This document shows positions 29,478 to 39,601 of a stretch of 64,000 bases of DNA, in pieces. Position 1 is the stretch's first letter, and each line of letters begins with the position of its first letter. A program made the translations under genes and the position numbers. The notes below the pieces were generated by a model. That model had not been told where the DNA came from, did no database searches, and was given only the letters and a program-made list of their open reading frames with translations. Source of the DNA: Chromobacterium alticapitis (GTDB taxonomy: Bacteria; Pseudomonadota; Gammaproteobacteria; Burkholderiales; Chromobacteriaceae); the NCBI RefSeq assembly GCF_002924365.1, contig NZ_PQWB01000047.1, positions 1 to 64,000 of the forward strand. The letters run 5' to 3'.

Positions 29478-32251
29478 GCATCGATTATCGTAAAACCGTA
29501 AACCTGCTGGATACACCCTTCGCCATGCGCGGGGATCTGGCTAAACGCGAACCGGCCTGGGTCAAGCGCTGGCAGGAAGAAAAGCGCTATGAAAAGCTGC
29601 GCAAGCTGTCCGCCGGCCGGCCCAAGTTCATCCTGCATGACGGCCCGCCGTACGCCAACAACGACATTCACCTGGGCCATGCGGTCAACAAGGTGCTGAA
29701 GGACATCATCGTCCGCTCCAAGACGCTGGCCGGTTTCGACGCGCCCTATGTGCCGGGCTGGGACTGCCATGGCCTGCCGATCGAGCTGATGGTCGAGAAG
29801 CTGCATGGCAAGGACATCCCGGCCGCCAAGTTCCGCGAACTGTGCCGCGAATACGCCAAGGAGCAGGTGGCGCGCCAGAAGAAGGGCTTCATCCGCCTGG
29901 GCGTGCTGGGCGATTGGGACAATCCCTATCTGACCATGGACTTCAAGACCGAGGCCGACATCGTCCGCACGCTCGGCAAGATTTATGAAAACGGTTATCT
30001 GAGCAAGGGCGAGAAGCCGGTGCACTGGTGCATCGAGTGCGGCTCCTCGCTGGCCGAAGCCGAAGTGGAATACGAAGACAAGGTGTCGCCGGCGATCGAC
30101 GTCGGCTTCAAGGTGATTGACGCCGACAAGGCCTCCGCCGCCTTCGACGCGGACGCTTCCGGCGCGCTGGCCGTGATCTGGACCACTACGCCGTGGACGC
30201 TGCCGGCCAACCAGGCCGTCGCCGCCGGCGCCAATCTGGATTACCAATTGGTCGATACGCCCAAGGGCAAGCTGATCCTGGGCAAGGATCTGGTCGAGTC
30301 GGCGATGAAGCGCTATGGCGTGGAGGAATACCGCGTGCTGGGCGAGGCCAAGGGCGAGGCGCTTGAATTGATCGCGCTGCAGCATCCGTTCTACGCCCGC
30401 CAGGTGCCGGTGATTTTGGGCGATCACGTCACCACCGACGCCGGCACCGGCCTGGTGCACACCGCGCCGGCCCACGGTCTGGAAGACTTCCAGGCCGGCC
30501 TGCAGTACAAGCTGCCAATCGCCAATCCGGTGGCCGACGATGGCCGCTACAAGAGCACCACCGAAATCTTCGCCGGCATGCTGGTGTGGGACGCCAATCC
30601 GCGCGTGATCGAGACGCTGGAGTCGCATGGCACGCTGGTGCACAAGGCCAAGCTGGAGCACAGCTACCCGCATTGCTGGCGCCACAAGACGCCTATCATT
30701 TTCCGCGCCACGCCGCAGTGGTTCATCAGCATGGACCGCAAGGCCAATGGCGGCGAGACGCTGCGCGAGATCAGCCAGCGCGCCGTGGACGCTACCGAGT
30801 TCTTCCCGGCCTGGGGCCGCGCGCGCCTGGACGCGATGATCAAGAACAGCCCCGACTGGTGCGTGTCGCGCCAGCGCAACTGGGGCGTGCCGATGACTTT
30901 CTTCATCCACAAGGAGTCGGGCGAGCTGCATCCGCGTTCGGCCCAGCTGCTGGAGGAAGTGGCGCTGCGCATCGAGCAGCAGGGCATCGAAGCCTGGTTC
31001 AGCCTGGACGCCAGGGAATTGCTGGGTGACGAGGCCGAGCAATACCGCAAGCTGACCGACACGCTGGACGTATGGTTCGACTCCGGCGCCACTCACTTCG
31101 CGGTGCTGAAGCAGCGCCCGGAGCTGGCTTGGCCGGCGGATCTATACCTGGAAGGCTCGGACCAGCACCGCGGCTGGTTCCAGTCATCGCTGAAGACCGG
31201 CTGCGCCACCATAGGCCGCGCGCCGTACAAACAGCTCTTGACCCACGGCTTCACCGTGGACGACAAGGGCTACAAGATGTCCAAGTCCAAGGGCAACGGC
31301 ATCGCGCCGGAAGAGATCTGCGGCACGTTGGGCGCGGACATCCTGCGCCTGTGGGTGGCCAGCGCCGACTACTCCGGCGACATGTCGCTGTCGCAGGAAA
31401 TCCTGAAGCGCACCACGGAAAGCTACCGCCGCCTGCGCAACACCATCCGCTTCCTGCTGTCCAACCTGTCGGATTTCGATCCGCTGGAGCACGCCGTGCC
31501 GCTGGGCGAGATGGTTGAGCTGGACCAGTACGCGCTGTTGCGCGCGAGAGAGGTGCAGGAAAAAGTGGTGGGCGAGCTGTACTCCCGCTACGCCTTCCAC
31601 CACGTGGTGCAGGACGTGGTCGGTTACTGCTCGGAAGACCTGGGCGCGTTCTATCTGGACGTGATCAAGGACCGCCTGTACACCACCCAGGCCGACAGCC
31701 GCGCCCGCCGCAGCGCGCAGACCGCGCTGTACCACATCACGCGCAGCCTGCTGCTGATGGTGGCGCCTATCCTGTGCTTCACCGCGGACGAAGCCTGGAA
31801 CGTGCTGGTGGATAGCGAGGAAGAGTCCACGCTGTATCACATCTGGCACGAATTCCCGGCCCAGGCCGCGGAGCGCGAGGCTGCTCTGTCCATCAAGTGG
31901 CAGGCCATCCGCGAGCTGCGCGCCGCCGCCAACAAGGAAATCGAGACGCTGCGCAGCGCCGACAAGCTGGGCTCGTCCTTGCAGGCGGAGTTGGACATCG
32001 CCGCGCCGGCCGAGCTGGCCCGCCAACTGCTGAGCCTGGGCGAAGAGCTGAAGTTCGTGCTGATCGTGTCCAAGGTGACGGTGAGCGAGGCGGCCGAACT
32101 GGCCATCCGCGTCACGCCGTCGGCGCATGAAAAGTGCGAGCGCTGCTGGCACTATCGCGTCGACATCGGCAGCCATGCCGGCCACGGGGCGGTGTGCGGC
32201 CGCTGCGTGGATAACCTGGACGGCAAGGGCGAGCAGCGGCTGCATGCCTGA
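29474..32251 (+). CDS. ileS: Isoleucyl-tRNA synthetase IleS
   Basis: The 925-residue class I synthetase has HLGH ([11 protein letters not shown]), the CP1 editing domain ([25 protein letters not shown]), KMSKS ([10 protein letters not shown]), and a C-terminal zinc site (CERCWHY...CGRC). It charges tRNA-Ile in the cytosol. Start overlaps the ribF stop (ATGA). Confidence 0.98.
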   Translation: MSIDYRKTVNLLDTPFAMRGDLAKREPAWVKRWQEEKRYEKLRKLSAGRPKFILHDGPPYANNDIHLGHAVNKVLKDIIVRSKTLAGFDAPYVPGWDCHGLPIELMVEKLHGKDIPAAKFRELCREYAKEQVARQKKGFIRLGVLGDWDNPYLTMDFKTEADIVRTLGKIYENGYLSKGEKPVHWCIECGSSLAEAEVEYEDKVSPAIDVGFKVIDADKASAAFDADASGALAVIWTTTPWTLPANQAVAAGANLDYQLVDTPKGKLILGKDLVESAMKRYGVEEYRVLGEAKGEALELIALQHPFYARQVPVILGDHVTTDAGTGLVHTAPAHGLEDFQAGLQYKLPIANPVADDGRYKSTTEIFAGMLVWDANPRVIETLESHGTLVHKAKLEHSYPHCWRHKTPIIFRATPQWFISMDRKANGGETLREISQRAVDATEFFPAWGRARLDAMIKNSPDWCVSRQRNWGVPMTFFIHKESGELHPRSAQLLEEVALRIEQQGIEAWFSLDARELLGDEAEQYRKLTDTLDVWFDSGATHFAVLKQRPELAWPADLYLEGSDQHRGWFQSSLKTGCATIGRAPYKQLLTHGFTVDDKGYKMSKSKGNGIAPEEICGTLGADILRLWVASADYSGDMSLSQEILKRTTESYRRLRNTIRFLLSNLSDFDPLEHAVPLGEMVELDQYALLRAREVQEKVVGELYSRYAFHHVVQDVVGYCSEDLGAFYLDVIKDRLYTTQADSRARRSAQTALYHITRSLLLMVAPILCFTADEAWNVLVDSEEESTLYHIWHEFPAQAAEREAALSIKWQAIRELRAAANKEIETLRSADKLGSSLQAELDIAAPAELARQLLSLGEELKFVLIVSKVTVSEAAELAIRVTPSAHEKCERCWHYRVDIGSHAGHGAVCGRCVDNLDGKGEQRLHA

Positions 32252-32305
32252 CTCGTCGGATCCGGGGCCGCGGAGGCGGCCCCGTCTGCAATTGGGAACC
32301 GATAG

Positions 32306-32806
32306 ATGGATTCTGCAATGACTATGAGCGGCGATCGCCGATGGTCGAAGTGGTTCGCGCTGGCGGCGCTGGTCATCGTGCTGGACCAGCTCAGCAAGCT
32401 GTATTTCAACGGCAGCTTCCAGTATGGCGAAGCGAGGCCGGTGATAGACGGTTTCTTCAGCTTCACGCTGATCTACAATCCGGGCGCGGCGTTCAGCTTT
32501 CTGCATGACGCTGGCGGCTGGCAGAAGTATTTGTTCACGCTGCTAGCCTTCGCCGTATCCGGCTGGCTGGGCTGGAGCATCGTCAAGGGCCGTTTCGCCG
32601 GCCTGATGAACCTGGCCGCGGCCTTCATCATCGGCGGCGCGCTGGGCAATGTGATAGACCGGCTGGCGTATGGCCACGTGATCGACTTCATCCTGGTGCA
32701 CTACTACAACCAGTGGTACTTCCCGGCGTTCAACCTGGCCGACTCCTTCATCTGCGTAGGCGCGGCCTTGATGGTGCTGGACAGTCTGAAGAAGCCGGCG
32801 CGCTGA
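32306..32806 (+). CDS. lspA: Lipoprotein signal peptidase LspA
   Basis: The 166-residue inner-membrane aspartyl protease cleaves prolipoproteins. It has four hydrophobic segments, the conserved DQLSKLYF and NPGAAFSFL, and the two catalytic Asp in GNVIDRLAYGHVIDF and FNLADSFICVG. It lies downstream of ileS as in many proteobacteria. Several lipoproteins in this window are its likely substrates. Confidence 0.96.
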   Translation: MDSAMTMSGDRRWSKWFALAALVIVLDQLSKLYFNGSFQYGEARPVIDGFFSFTLIYNPGAAFSFLHDAGGWQKYLFTLLAFAVSGWLGWSIVKGRFAGLMNLAAAFIIGGALGNVIDRLAYGHVIDFILVHYYNQWYFPAFNLADSFICVGAALMVLDSLKKPAR

Positions 32807-32897
32807 GCGCGGCGGCGCTTGACCAAAGCGATGGCCCGCGGCGCGGGCCATTCGCGCATTCGCCGGGCAAGACCCTGGCCTGATTAAGGAAATACGG

Positions 32898-33830
32898 ATG
32901 ACGAAGACCATCATGCTTGCCAATCCGCGCGGCTTCTGCGCCGGCGTGGATAGGGCCATCGCCATCGTCGAGCGCGCCATCGAGCTTTACGGCGCGCCCA
33001 TCTACGTGCGCCACGAAGTGGTGCACAACCGTTTCGTGGTGGACAATCTGCGCGCCAAGGGCGCGGTGTTCATCGAAGAACTGAAGGATGTGCCTGCCGG
33101 CAGCACGCTGATCTATTCCGCCCACGGCGTGCCGTTGTCGGTGCGCGCGGAGGCGGAGGCGCTGGGCTTGACGGTGTTCGACGCCACCTGTCCGCTGGTG
33201 ACCAAGGTGCATATCGAGGTCAAGCGCATGCGCCAGGCCGATATGGAAATCATCATGATAGGCCACGCCGGCCATCCGGAAGTGGAAGGCACGATGGGGC
33301 AGGCCGATGCCGGCATGTATCTGGTGGAGAACGAGGCCGACGTGGCCAGGCTGCAGGTGAGGAATCCGGAGCAGTTGTCCTATGTCAGCCAGACCACGCT
33401 GTCGGTGGACGAAACACGCGACATCATCGCCGCGTTGAAGGCCCGTTTCCCGCATATCCACAGCCCGAAGAAGGACGACATCTGCTATGCCACGCAGAAT
33501 CGGCAGGATGCGGTGAAGCTATTGGCGGAGCAGTGCGATATGGTGGTGGTGGTGGGCTCGCCCAACAGTTCCAATTCGAACCGGCTGCGCGAAGTGGCGG
33601 CGCTGAAGGGCGTTGACGCCTATATGGTGGACAACGCGGACCTGCTGGAGCCGGACTGGTTCGCCGGAAAACGCAAGGTCGGCGTGACGGCCGGCGCCAG
33701 CGCGCCGGAAGTGCTGGTGCAGGCGGTGATAGACCGGATCAAGACTTTCGATGTCAGCCAGGTGGCGGAGCTGCCCGGCGTGGAAGAGAACACGGTATTC
33801 GCGCTGCCGCCGGCGCTGCGGCAAGGCTAA
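32898..33830 (+). CDS. ispH: 4-Hydroxy-3-methylbut-2-enyl diphosphate reductase IspH
   Basis: The 310-residue enzyme makes IPP and DMAPP, the last step of the MEP pathway. The three cluster cysteines lie in [23 protein letters not shown] and [11 protein letters not shown]; the catalytic Glu in [14 protein letters not shown]. The fkpB gene found between lspA and ispH in E. coli is absent here. Confidence 0.97.
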   Translation: MTKTIMLANPRGFCAGVDRAIAIVERAIELYGAPIYVRHEVVHNRFVVDNLRAKGAVFIEELKDVPAGSTLIYSAHGVPLSVRAEAEALGLTVFDATCPLVTKVHIEVKRMRQADMEIIMIGHAGHPEVEGTMGQADAGMYLVENEADVARLQVRNPEQLSYVSQTTLSVDETRDIIAALKARFPHIHSPKKDDICYATQNRQDAVKLLAEQCDMVVVVGSPNSSNSNRLREVAALKGVDAYMVDNADLLEPDWFAGKRKVGVTAGASAPEVLVQAVIDRIKTFDVSQVAELPGVEENTVFALPPALRQG

Positions 33831-33849
33831 CCGTCAGTCCAGCTTGCGC

Positions 33850-33878
33850 AAAAACCTGTCCTCGGACAGGTTTTTTTT
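33850..33878 (+). terminator. Terminator of ispH
   Basis: AAAAACCTGTCC-TC-GGACAGGTTTTTTTT, a perfect stem with an eight-T run. Confidence 0.93.
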
Positions 33879-34001
33879 GCGTATGTAAAGTGGTTTTAGG
33901 TTGAGGTTTACATGCTTGGCGTGCTTGTTTGGTATGATATTGGAATAATAATGAATAATCGCGCCACGCTTGTCTCTAACCAGTTCCTAGCGGATGAAAC
34001 T

Positions 34002-34241
34002 ATGAAATTCATGAAACCGATCTTGTCGCTGAGCATCGGCGCATTGCTGGTTGCGTGCGCCTCTCCCTCTGGTTCCAATGGCGTAGCAGAGGAAGAAAAG
34101 TATTCCGATGCCACCTATATCACCGGCAGCAATATACCGCATCATGATGGCGGTAAAACCGAGACGCTAAGCGATTCCGCCCAGCAGCAATTGTTTGACC
34201 AAATTCGGCGAGGCGAGGTTAGCAAGACTGGCAAGCCCTAA
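34002..34241 (+). CDS. Small putative lipoprotein
   Basis: From ATG 34002 the product is 79 residues with a signal MKFMKPILSLSIGALLVACAS; the lipobox is LVAC. The mature part (about 58 residues) is polar, with ATYITGSNIPHHDGG and a C-terminal SDSAQQQLFDQIRRGE helix. Other in-frame ATGs at 33951 and 33912 would bury the signal. Function unknown; it is not part of the ispH transcript because a strong terminator intervenes. Confidence 0.65.
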   Translation: MKFMKPILSLSIGALLVACASPSGSNGVAEEEKYSDATYITGSNIPHHDGGKTETLSDSAQQQLFDQIRRGEVSKTGKP

Positions 34242-34263
34242 GCCTTGCCCGTAGGCAAGGCTT
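34240..34263. terminator. Hairpin between lipoprotein gene and xseA
   Basis: AAGCCTTGCC-CGTA-GGCAAGGCTT, a perfect 10-bp inverted repeat overlapping the lipoprotein stop codon, between convergent genes. No T-run on either side. Confidence 0.45.
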
Positions 34264-34280
34264 CCGGAACGGCATGCCTG

Positions 34281-35654
34281 TTAAAACGGCAGTTCCGGCT
34301 GCACGCCATGCGCATGCTCGATGCGCGCCTCGACGCTGCCTTCCGCCAGCCGCAGCGTGACTTTCTCATGATCGAGCAATTCGGCCGGGCTTTTCACCGG
34401 CTGGCCGTTTTGCTTCTGCACAATGGCGTAGCCGCGCGCCAGCACCGCCTCCGGGTTCAGCGCGGTCAGCGTGGCCTCCAGCCGCGCCAATTGCTGGGCG
34501 CGGCGTTCCAGCAGGCGGTCGCGCGCGCGCAGCAGCCTGGCCTGCCGTTGCTGCAGGCTCTGGATCTGGCCCGCCAGGTCCGGCTGGTGGCGAGCGAGAC
34601 GGGTGCTGGCCAGCTGCAGACGCCAGCGGCCCTGCTCGAAGGCGCCGTGCACGCGTTGGCGCAGCGTTTGCGACAGCGCATTCAGCTTGTCGGCTTGCGT
34701 CCGCAGCTTGGCGCCGGGATGGGTCAGCCGACGGCCTAGGAAGTCCAGTTGCTGGGCTTTGTCGGTCAGCAGCCGGCTCAGCGCGCGTTCCAGCGCGCGC
34801 CTGGTTTGCTCCAGCTGCATGGCTAGGTGTTCGCGATTGGGCGACACCAGTTCCGCAGCGGCGGTCGGTGTCGGCGCGCGGCGGTCGGCGACGAAGTCGC
34901 AGATGGTGAAGTCGGTTTCGTGGCCGACGCCGCTGACGGTGGGAATGGGGCAGGCCGCCACGGCGCGGGCGACGATCTCTTCATTGAACGACCACAAGTC
35001 CTCTATGCTGCCGCCGCCGCGGCAGACGATCAGCACATCCACTTCCTCGCGTTCCCCTGCCGTGCGGACGGCGTCGGCGATCTGCCGCGCCGAGCCTTCA
35101 CCCTGCACCTGGGCCGGATAGAGGATAAGCGGGATGCCGGGCATGCGGCGGCGCAGCGTGCTGACCACGTCGCGCAGCGCGGCCGCGGCGGGGGAGGTGA
35201 CGATGCCGATGGCGGCCGGATGGGCGGGCAGCTCGCGCTTGCGGGCGGTATCGAACAGCCCCTCAGCCTGCAGCTTGGCCTTCAGCCGTTCGAAGGCCTC
35301 GTACAGCCGTCCCAGGCCGGCCGCGCGCATTTCGCCGACATTGATCTGAAACTCGCCGCGCGCCTCATACAGGGTCACCTGGCCGCGCAGTTCTACTTGC
35401 ATGCCTTCCTGCGGGCGGAACGGCAGTTGCGACAGCTTGTGGCGGAACATCACGCAGCGAACCTGGGCGCCGCCGTCCTTCAGCGAGAAATACGCGTGGC
35501 CGGAGGCGGCCAGCGTCAGGTTGGAGATTTCGCCGCCTATCCATACCGGTGGAAGGCCGGCTTCGAGCAAGTCGCGCGCCATCCTGTTGAGCGAGGTGAC
35601 GCTGATTACATCTTGGTTACGCTCAAAAAAATTTTGACTTGTCAAGTGATCCAC
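34281..35654 (-). CDS. xseA: Exonuclease VII large subunit XseA
   Basis: The 457-residue protein has the N-terminal OB-fold (WIGGEISNLTLAASGHAYFSLKDGGAQVRCVMF), the catalytic core (IGIVTSPAAAALRDVVSTLRRRMPG, CRGGGSIEDLWSFNEE, SGVGHETDFTICDFVAD) and the C-terminal coiled coil that forms the long stalk with XseB. It degrades single-stranded DNA. xseB is not in the window. Length is normal. Confidence 0.96.
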   Translation of the reverse strand: MDHLTSQNFFERNQDVISVTSLNRMARDLLEAGLPPVWIGGEISNLTLAASGHAYFSLKDGGAQVRCVMFRHKLSQLPFRPQEGMQVELRGQVTLYEARGEFQINVGEMRAAGLGRLYEAFERLKAKLQAEGLFDTARKRELPAHPAAIGIVTSPAAAALRDVVSTLRRRMPGIPLILYPAQVQGEGSARQIADAVRTAGEREEVDVLIVCRGGGSIEDLWSFNEEIVARAVAACPIPTVSGVGHETDFTICDFVADRRAPTPTAAAELVSPNREHLAMQLEQTRRALERALSRLLTDKAQQLDFLGRRLTHPGAKLRTQADKLNALSQTLRQRVHGAFEQGRWRLQLASTRLARHQPDLAGQIQSLQQRQARLLRARDRLLERRAQQLARLEATLTALNPEAVLARGYAIVQKQNGQPVKSPAELLDHEKVTLRLAEGSVEARIEHAHGVQPELPF

Positions 35655-36032
35655 AATCGCTCACTGGAGTAAATGTTCAGGGCCTGCCATGTTGGCGAGG
35701 TCGGAATAGTGTTTGGTATCTGATTTAAATTTCAATAAAATCAATAGCTTGATTTGTTTCCTCCTCAGGCGGAAAAAGCCACGGAAGCCTGTGCCGGCGG
35801 GCCTTTTAGGCGGCTGTGCACCGACTTGTCAACAAAGTTATCCACAGCATGGGCAGGCCACGGCGGGGCGGCGCTTTGCTCGAATGTAAATGTTAATGGC
35901 ATATCATCGACTGAGTAAACGCTTGCTATTTGCGCCTGGGGACCGCGCCGCATCGCCCGGTCTGAAGGCATGATATCAACAGCGTGCCTGCCGGGTAGCC
36001 TATCATCGGGTATGCGGGCGAGGGAGGCGATC
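35655..36032. other. Intergenic region between xseA and the macro-domain gene
   Basis: 378 bp with no convincing gene. It holds a short AT-rich stretch (about 35715-35765) and one perfect DnaA box, and would contain the promoters of the two divergent genes. A minus-strand open frame (35765-36109) runs antisense into the macro gene and shows no recognisable features. Confidence 0.6.
35838..35846 (+). promoter_or_regulatory. DnaA box
   Basis: TTATCCACA, the exact high-affinity DnaA consensus. A single box; no cluster or GATC enrichment that would suggest an origin. Confidence 0.45.
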
Positions 36033-36546
36033 ATGGCGGCTTTGTTGCGATGTGTCCAGGCGGACATCACACGGATGGCGGTGGACGCCATCGTCAATGC
36101 CGCCAACAAACAGCCTGCTGGGCGGCGGCGGCGTGGATGGCGCGATTCACCGCGCGGCAGGGCCGGCCTTATTGGAAGCCTGCGCCAAGCTGGGAGGCTG
36201 CCCCACGGGCGAGGCTAGGCTGACGCCGGGCTTTGGCTTGCCCGCGCGCTATGTGATTCATACCGTCGGGCCGGTTTGGCGCGGCGGCGGCCATGGCGAG
36301 GCCGAGCTGCTGGCCGCGTGTTATCGCAATTGCCTCGCGCTGGCGGCGCGGCACGGCGCGGCCAGCATCGCCTTCCCCGCCATCAGCTGCGGCGTTTACG
36401 GCTATCCGCTGGACGCCGCCTGCGCGTTGGCGGTCGAGACGCTGCGACGCTGGCTGTCGGAGCGGCCCGAAGTCCGGCTCGAGGTGCAGCTGGTGGCGTT
36501 TGATGTGCGCGTGCGGAATGCCTACCAGCGCGCGCTGGCGGCCTAG
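36033..36546 (+). pseudogene. Macro-domain (ADP-ribose/O-acetyl-ADP-ribose) protein with one-base frameshift
   Basis: The reading frame from ATG 36033, preceded by GGGAGG, encodes [25 protein letters not shown], the N-terminus of a macro domain. It then shifts at AACAAACAGC (36105-36114). The rest, from [20 protein letters not shown] onward, continues in the +1 frame to the stop at 36546. Removing one A at 36108-36110 restores the family sequence [15 protein letters not shown] in one frame of about 170 residues. Intact members (YmdB family) remove acetyl-ADP-ribose or ADP-ribose. Either a recent inactivating insertion or a sequencing error; all downstream motifs look intact, favouring a recent event. 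Confidence 0.85.
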
Positions 36547-37412
36547 CTGACTTCGCCCTTGGATGGCCGCGGCAGCTGGCCGCCGCAGTGCTTGCAGAAA
36601 TGCGCATCCCAATCATGGCCTTCGCTGAAGCAGTGCGGGCATAGTCTAGTGGCGGAGCGGTTTTCGGGCACAGGGTCGGGGGTGCTGCGAGCGATCTCAG
36701 CGCTGACGATGCCGGTGGGCACCGCGATGATGCCATAGCCGGTGATCATCACCAGGCTGGCCAGCGCCTGGCCTAGCGGCGTTTTAGGCGTAATGTCGCC
36801 GAAGCCGACGGTAGTCAGCGTGACGATGGCCCAGTAAATGCTGATCGGAATGCTGGTGAAGCCGTGTTCCGGCCCTTCTATGACATACATCAGCGTGCCC
36901 AGCACGATGACCAGCAGCACCACGGTGACCAGGAACACGGTGATCTTGCGCTGGCTGGCCAGCAGGGCCTTGCGCAACTGGGCGGCCTCGCCCAGATGGC
37001 GGCTGAGCTTGAGGATGCGGAACATCCTGAGCAGACGCAGGATGCGGATGTCGGCCAGGAAGCGGCTTTCCGGGATGAACAGGCCCAGATACAGCGGCAG
37101 GATGGACAGCAAATCTATGACGCCGAAGAAGCTTTTCACATAGCGCAGCGGTTTATGCACGCAGATCAGCCGCAATGCGTACTCGATGGTGAACAGAATG
37201 GTGAAGGTCCAGTCCAGAGCGGTCAGCAGCGGACCGTATTGCTGGCGGATGGACGATACGCTTTCCAGCATCACGCACATGACGGACAGCAGGATGGCGG
37301 CGAGCAGCGCCATGTCGAAAATGCGGCCGGCGCGAGTGTCGGCCTCGTAGATGATGATGTACAGCTTGCGGCGCCAGCCGGACAGCGGAATCAGGTTTTC
37401 CTGGATGGGCAT
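36543..37412 (-). CDS. Voltage-gated-type K+ channel with C-terminal zinc ribbon
   Basis: The 289-residue protein is a six-segment ion channel. S1 is about residues 32-52; S4 is the positively charged [17 protein letters not shown] near 123-139; the pore loop carries the selectivity filter TTVGFGD at 200-206 (GFGD instead of the more common GYGD). After S6 there is a short cytosolic tail with CPHC (258-261) and CKHC (273-276), a probable zinc ribbon. The 3' end overlaps that of the convergent macro gene by four bases. Ion selectivity for K+ is inferred from the filter. Confidence 0.88.
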   Translation of the reverse strand: MPIQENLIPLSGWRRKLYIIIYEADTRAGRIFDMALLAAILLSVMCVMLESVSSIRQQYGPLLTALDWTFTILFTIEYALRLICVHKPLRYVKSFFGVIDLLSILPLYLGLFIPESRFLADIRILRLLRMFRILKLSRHLGEAAQLRKALLASQRKITVFLVTVVLLVIVLGTLMYVIEGPEHGFTSIPISIYWAIVTLTTVGFGDITPKTPLGQALASLVMITGYGIIAVPTGIVSAEIARSTPDPVPENRSATRLCPHCFSEGHDWDAHFCKHCGGQLPRPSKGEVS

Positions 37413-37581
37413 AGGAACCTTGCTTGTGTTTGCATTGACTATAACAAAGCGGTTTTAGACGGGGGCGACTGGCGTTTAGTTTGCGGGATATAAGCAAACA
37501 ATATTAGGTCGCCCGCGCCGGATTGATTATGATGCCGTGGAATATCGGCATTGTCATTTTAGCTGGATGAGGAATAAGATC

Positions 37582-38514
37582 ATGCGCATCGCCAATACCA
37601 TCACCGACCTGATCGGCAACACCCCGCTGGTCAAGCTCAACCGCGTCGCGGAAGGCGCCGGGGCCACCATCGTCGCCAAGCTCGAGTTCTTCAATCCGGC
37701 GCACAGCGTCAAGGACCGCATCGCCGTGGCGATGCTGGACGCGGCGGAAAAGGCCGGAAAAATCGGTCCCGACACCGTGATCGTGGAGCCCACCTCGGGC
37801 AATACCGGCATCGGCCTGGCCATGGTATGCGCGGCTCGCGGCTACAAGCTGGTGATCACCATGCCGGAAACCATGAGCAAGGAGCGCCGCCAGCTGCTGA
37901 AGGCCTACGGCGCGGAGCTGATCCTGACGCCGGGACCGGAGGGCATGGGCGGCGCCATCGCCAGAGCTAAGGCGCTGGTGGACGAATATCCAGACACCTA
38001 TTTCATGCCGCAGCAGTTCGAGAACCCCGCCAATCCGGAAATTCACCGCCATACCACCGCGGAGGAAGTGTGGAACGACACCGATGGCCAGGTGGACATC
38101 TTCGTGGCCGGCGTGGGCACCGGCGGCACCATCACCGGCGTCGGCGAGGTGCTGAAGGCGCGCAAGCCGGGCGTGCGGATCGTTGCGGTGGAGCCGGACG
38201 CCTCGCCGGTGCTGTCCGGCGGCGCCAAGGGCCCGCACCCGATTCAGGGCATAGGCGCGGGCTTCGTGCCGGCCATCCTGAATACTGGCGTCTACGACGA
38301 AATCATTCGCGTCAAGAACGAAGACGCATTGCAGACGGCGCGCGAAGTGGCCACCAAGGAAGGCATTCTGGTCGGCATCTCGTCCGGCGCGGCAGTATGG
38401 TCGGCGCTGCAACTGGCCAAGCGTCCGGAAAACGCCGGCAAGCTGATCGTGGTGGTGATCCCGTCCTTCGGCGAGCGTTATCTGTCGACGGTGCTGTTCG
38501 AGCATCTGGGGTAA
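37582..38514 (+). CDS. cysK: Cysteine synthase A (O-acetylserine sulfhydrylase)
   Basis: The 310-residue PLP enzyme makes cysteine from O-acetylserine and sulfide. The PLP lysine is in [11 protein letters not shown], the substrate loop in [10 protein letters not shown], and the phosphate-binding loop in [12 protein letters not shown]. The long family-typical C-terminus [12 protein letters not shown] is present. AAGAT/GAGGAATAAG lies upstream of ATG 37582. It is distant from cysHI, with its own terminator, but shares the pathway. Confidence 0.96.
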   Translation: MRIANTITDLIGNTPLVKLNRVAEGAGATIVAKLEFFNPAHSVKDRIAVAMLDAAEKAGKIGPDTVIVEPTSGNTGIGLAMVCAARGYKLVITMPETMSKERRQLLKAYGAELILTPGPEGMGGAIARAKALVDEYPDTYFMPQQFENPANPEIHRHTTAEEVWNDTDGQVDIFVAGVGTGGTITGVGEVLKARKPGVRIVAVEPDASPVLSGGAKGPHPIQGIGAGFVPAILNTGVYDEIIRVKNEDALQTAREVATKEGILVGISSGAAVWSALQLAKRPENAGKLIVVVIPSFGERYLSTVLFEHLG

Positions 38515-38535
38515 GCCGTTTCGCGGTATGCGCTA

Positions 38536-38560
38536 AGGCCCGGCTGCCGCCGGGCTTTTT
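38536..38560 (+). terminator. Terminator of cysK
   Basis: GCCCGGC-TGCC-GCCGGGC followed by TTTTT, 23 bp after the stop codon. Confidence 0.9.
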
Positions 38561-38633
38561 ATCGCAATCCGTCACGGTCTGTGAAATCCGCGCCATTGAC
38601 GGCGCAAGGGCCTGACGGGCTACAATGGCCGCC

Positions 38634-39098
38634 ATGAAAAGACTGATCATCGGTTTGACGGTGCTGGGCGGCCTGACCGCCTGCGGCAGCCTGCAACAGA
38701 TCGCGGCGCCGGTGCATCCTGGCGGCGGCGCGGCCTCGACGCCAACGGTTCGCCCCGCCTCCAGCAAGGTGGACCAACTGCTGGGTGAGGCGAATCGGCT
38801 GGCCGATCGCGTCAAGTCTGGCGAGCTGACCCGCACCGCGGCGGCCGACCAGCTTAACGCCGCCCGGCTGCGCATCGTCGGCGGCAATGCCGTGGATAAC
38901 GACACCTTCGCCTATTACCGCCAGCTGACGGTGGAGCGCGACGCCGGCCGGCTGGATTCCGACGCCTTCCGCGCCAAACTGGAAGCGCATCTGCGCGAAT
39001 GGCTGCGGCGCTGGCCCAAGTACGCGTCCAAGCCGGCCGATCCTGCCTTCTCCAATTTCCTGCTCAAGTTGTACGGCCTGCCGCCGCTGGGTTACTGA
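38634..39098 (+). CDS. Putative lipoprotein
   Basis: The 154-residue protein has a lipoprotein signal (MKRLIIGLTVLGGLTACGS; lipobox LTAC), a Gly/Pro-rich linker and a helical C-terminal domain (DQLLGEANRLADRVKSGELTRTAAADQLN..., LEAHLREWLRRWPKYASKP). I do not recognise the domain. Its stop codon is immediately followed by the ychJ start (TGAATG), so the two are co-translated. Confidence 0.75.
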   Translation: MKRLIIGLTVLGGLTACGSLQQIAAPVHPGGGAASTPTVRPASSKVDQLLGEANRLADRVKSGELTRTAAADQLNAARLRIVGGNAVDNDTFAYYRQLTVERDAGRLDSDAFRAKLEAHLREWLRRWPKYASKPADPAFSNFLLKLYGLPPLGY

Positions 39099-39506
39099 AT
39101 GAAGTCCACGAAACAAGAGAATGCCGCCTGTCCTTGCGGCGGCGAGAGTCTGGCCGCCTGCTGCGGCCGTTACCACCATCCCGACGCGCCGCCGGCGCCG
39201 ACCGCCCAGGCGCTGATGCGCTCGCGCTACAGCGCCTTCGCGCTGGGGCTGGAGGACTATCTGCTGGCCACTTGGCATCCGTCCACGCGGCCGGAGAGGC
39301 TTGGCTTGGAGGAAGACGCGGGCGTGGTGAAATGGATAGGCTTGGAAATCAAGCGTTGCGAAGCGGGTTTGGCAGGAGACCGCGAGGGCACGGTTGAATT
39401 CATCGCCCGGTGCAAGGTGGGCGGCAAAGCCGAGCGCATGCATGAGGTCAGCCGCTTCGTTCACGAGGATGGCCGTTGGTATTACGTGGGCGGCAAAGTG
39501 TCCTGA
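39099..39506 (+). CDS. ychJ: YchJ family protein (SEC-C zinc motif, NTF2-like)
   Basis: The 135-residue protein starts with a Cys-rich zinc motif (CPCGGESLAACCGRYH) of the SEC-C type, followed by LMRSRYSAFALGLEDYLLATWHPSTRP and an NTF2-like fold ending FVHEDGRWYYVGGKV. The family (UPF0225/YchJ) is widespread and of unknown function. Start abuts the preceding lipoprotein stop. Confidence 0.85.
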   Translation: MKSTKQENAACPCGGESLAACCGRYHHPDAPPAPTAQALMRSRYSAFALGLEDYLLATWHPSTRPERLGLEEDAGVVKWIGLEIKRCEAGLAGDREGTVEFIARCKVGGKAERMHEVSRFVHEDGRWYYVGGKVS

Positions 39507-39601
39507 ATGGCGCTTGCGCTGGCGCAAGTTTGCCCTGATCAAGGTTTGACCGTTCGTCCGCCATGGCCGGAGCATAGTGTTTTCCATCTATGGAAAAGAC
39601 C

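Noticed and set aside
35765..36109. Minus-strand open frame of 114 codons antisense to the macro gene
   Set aside because: No ribosome-binding site, no recognisable domain, Ala/Arg/Met composition typical of shadow frames in GC-rich DNA.
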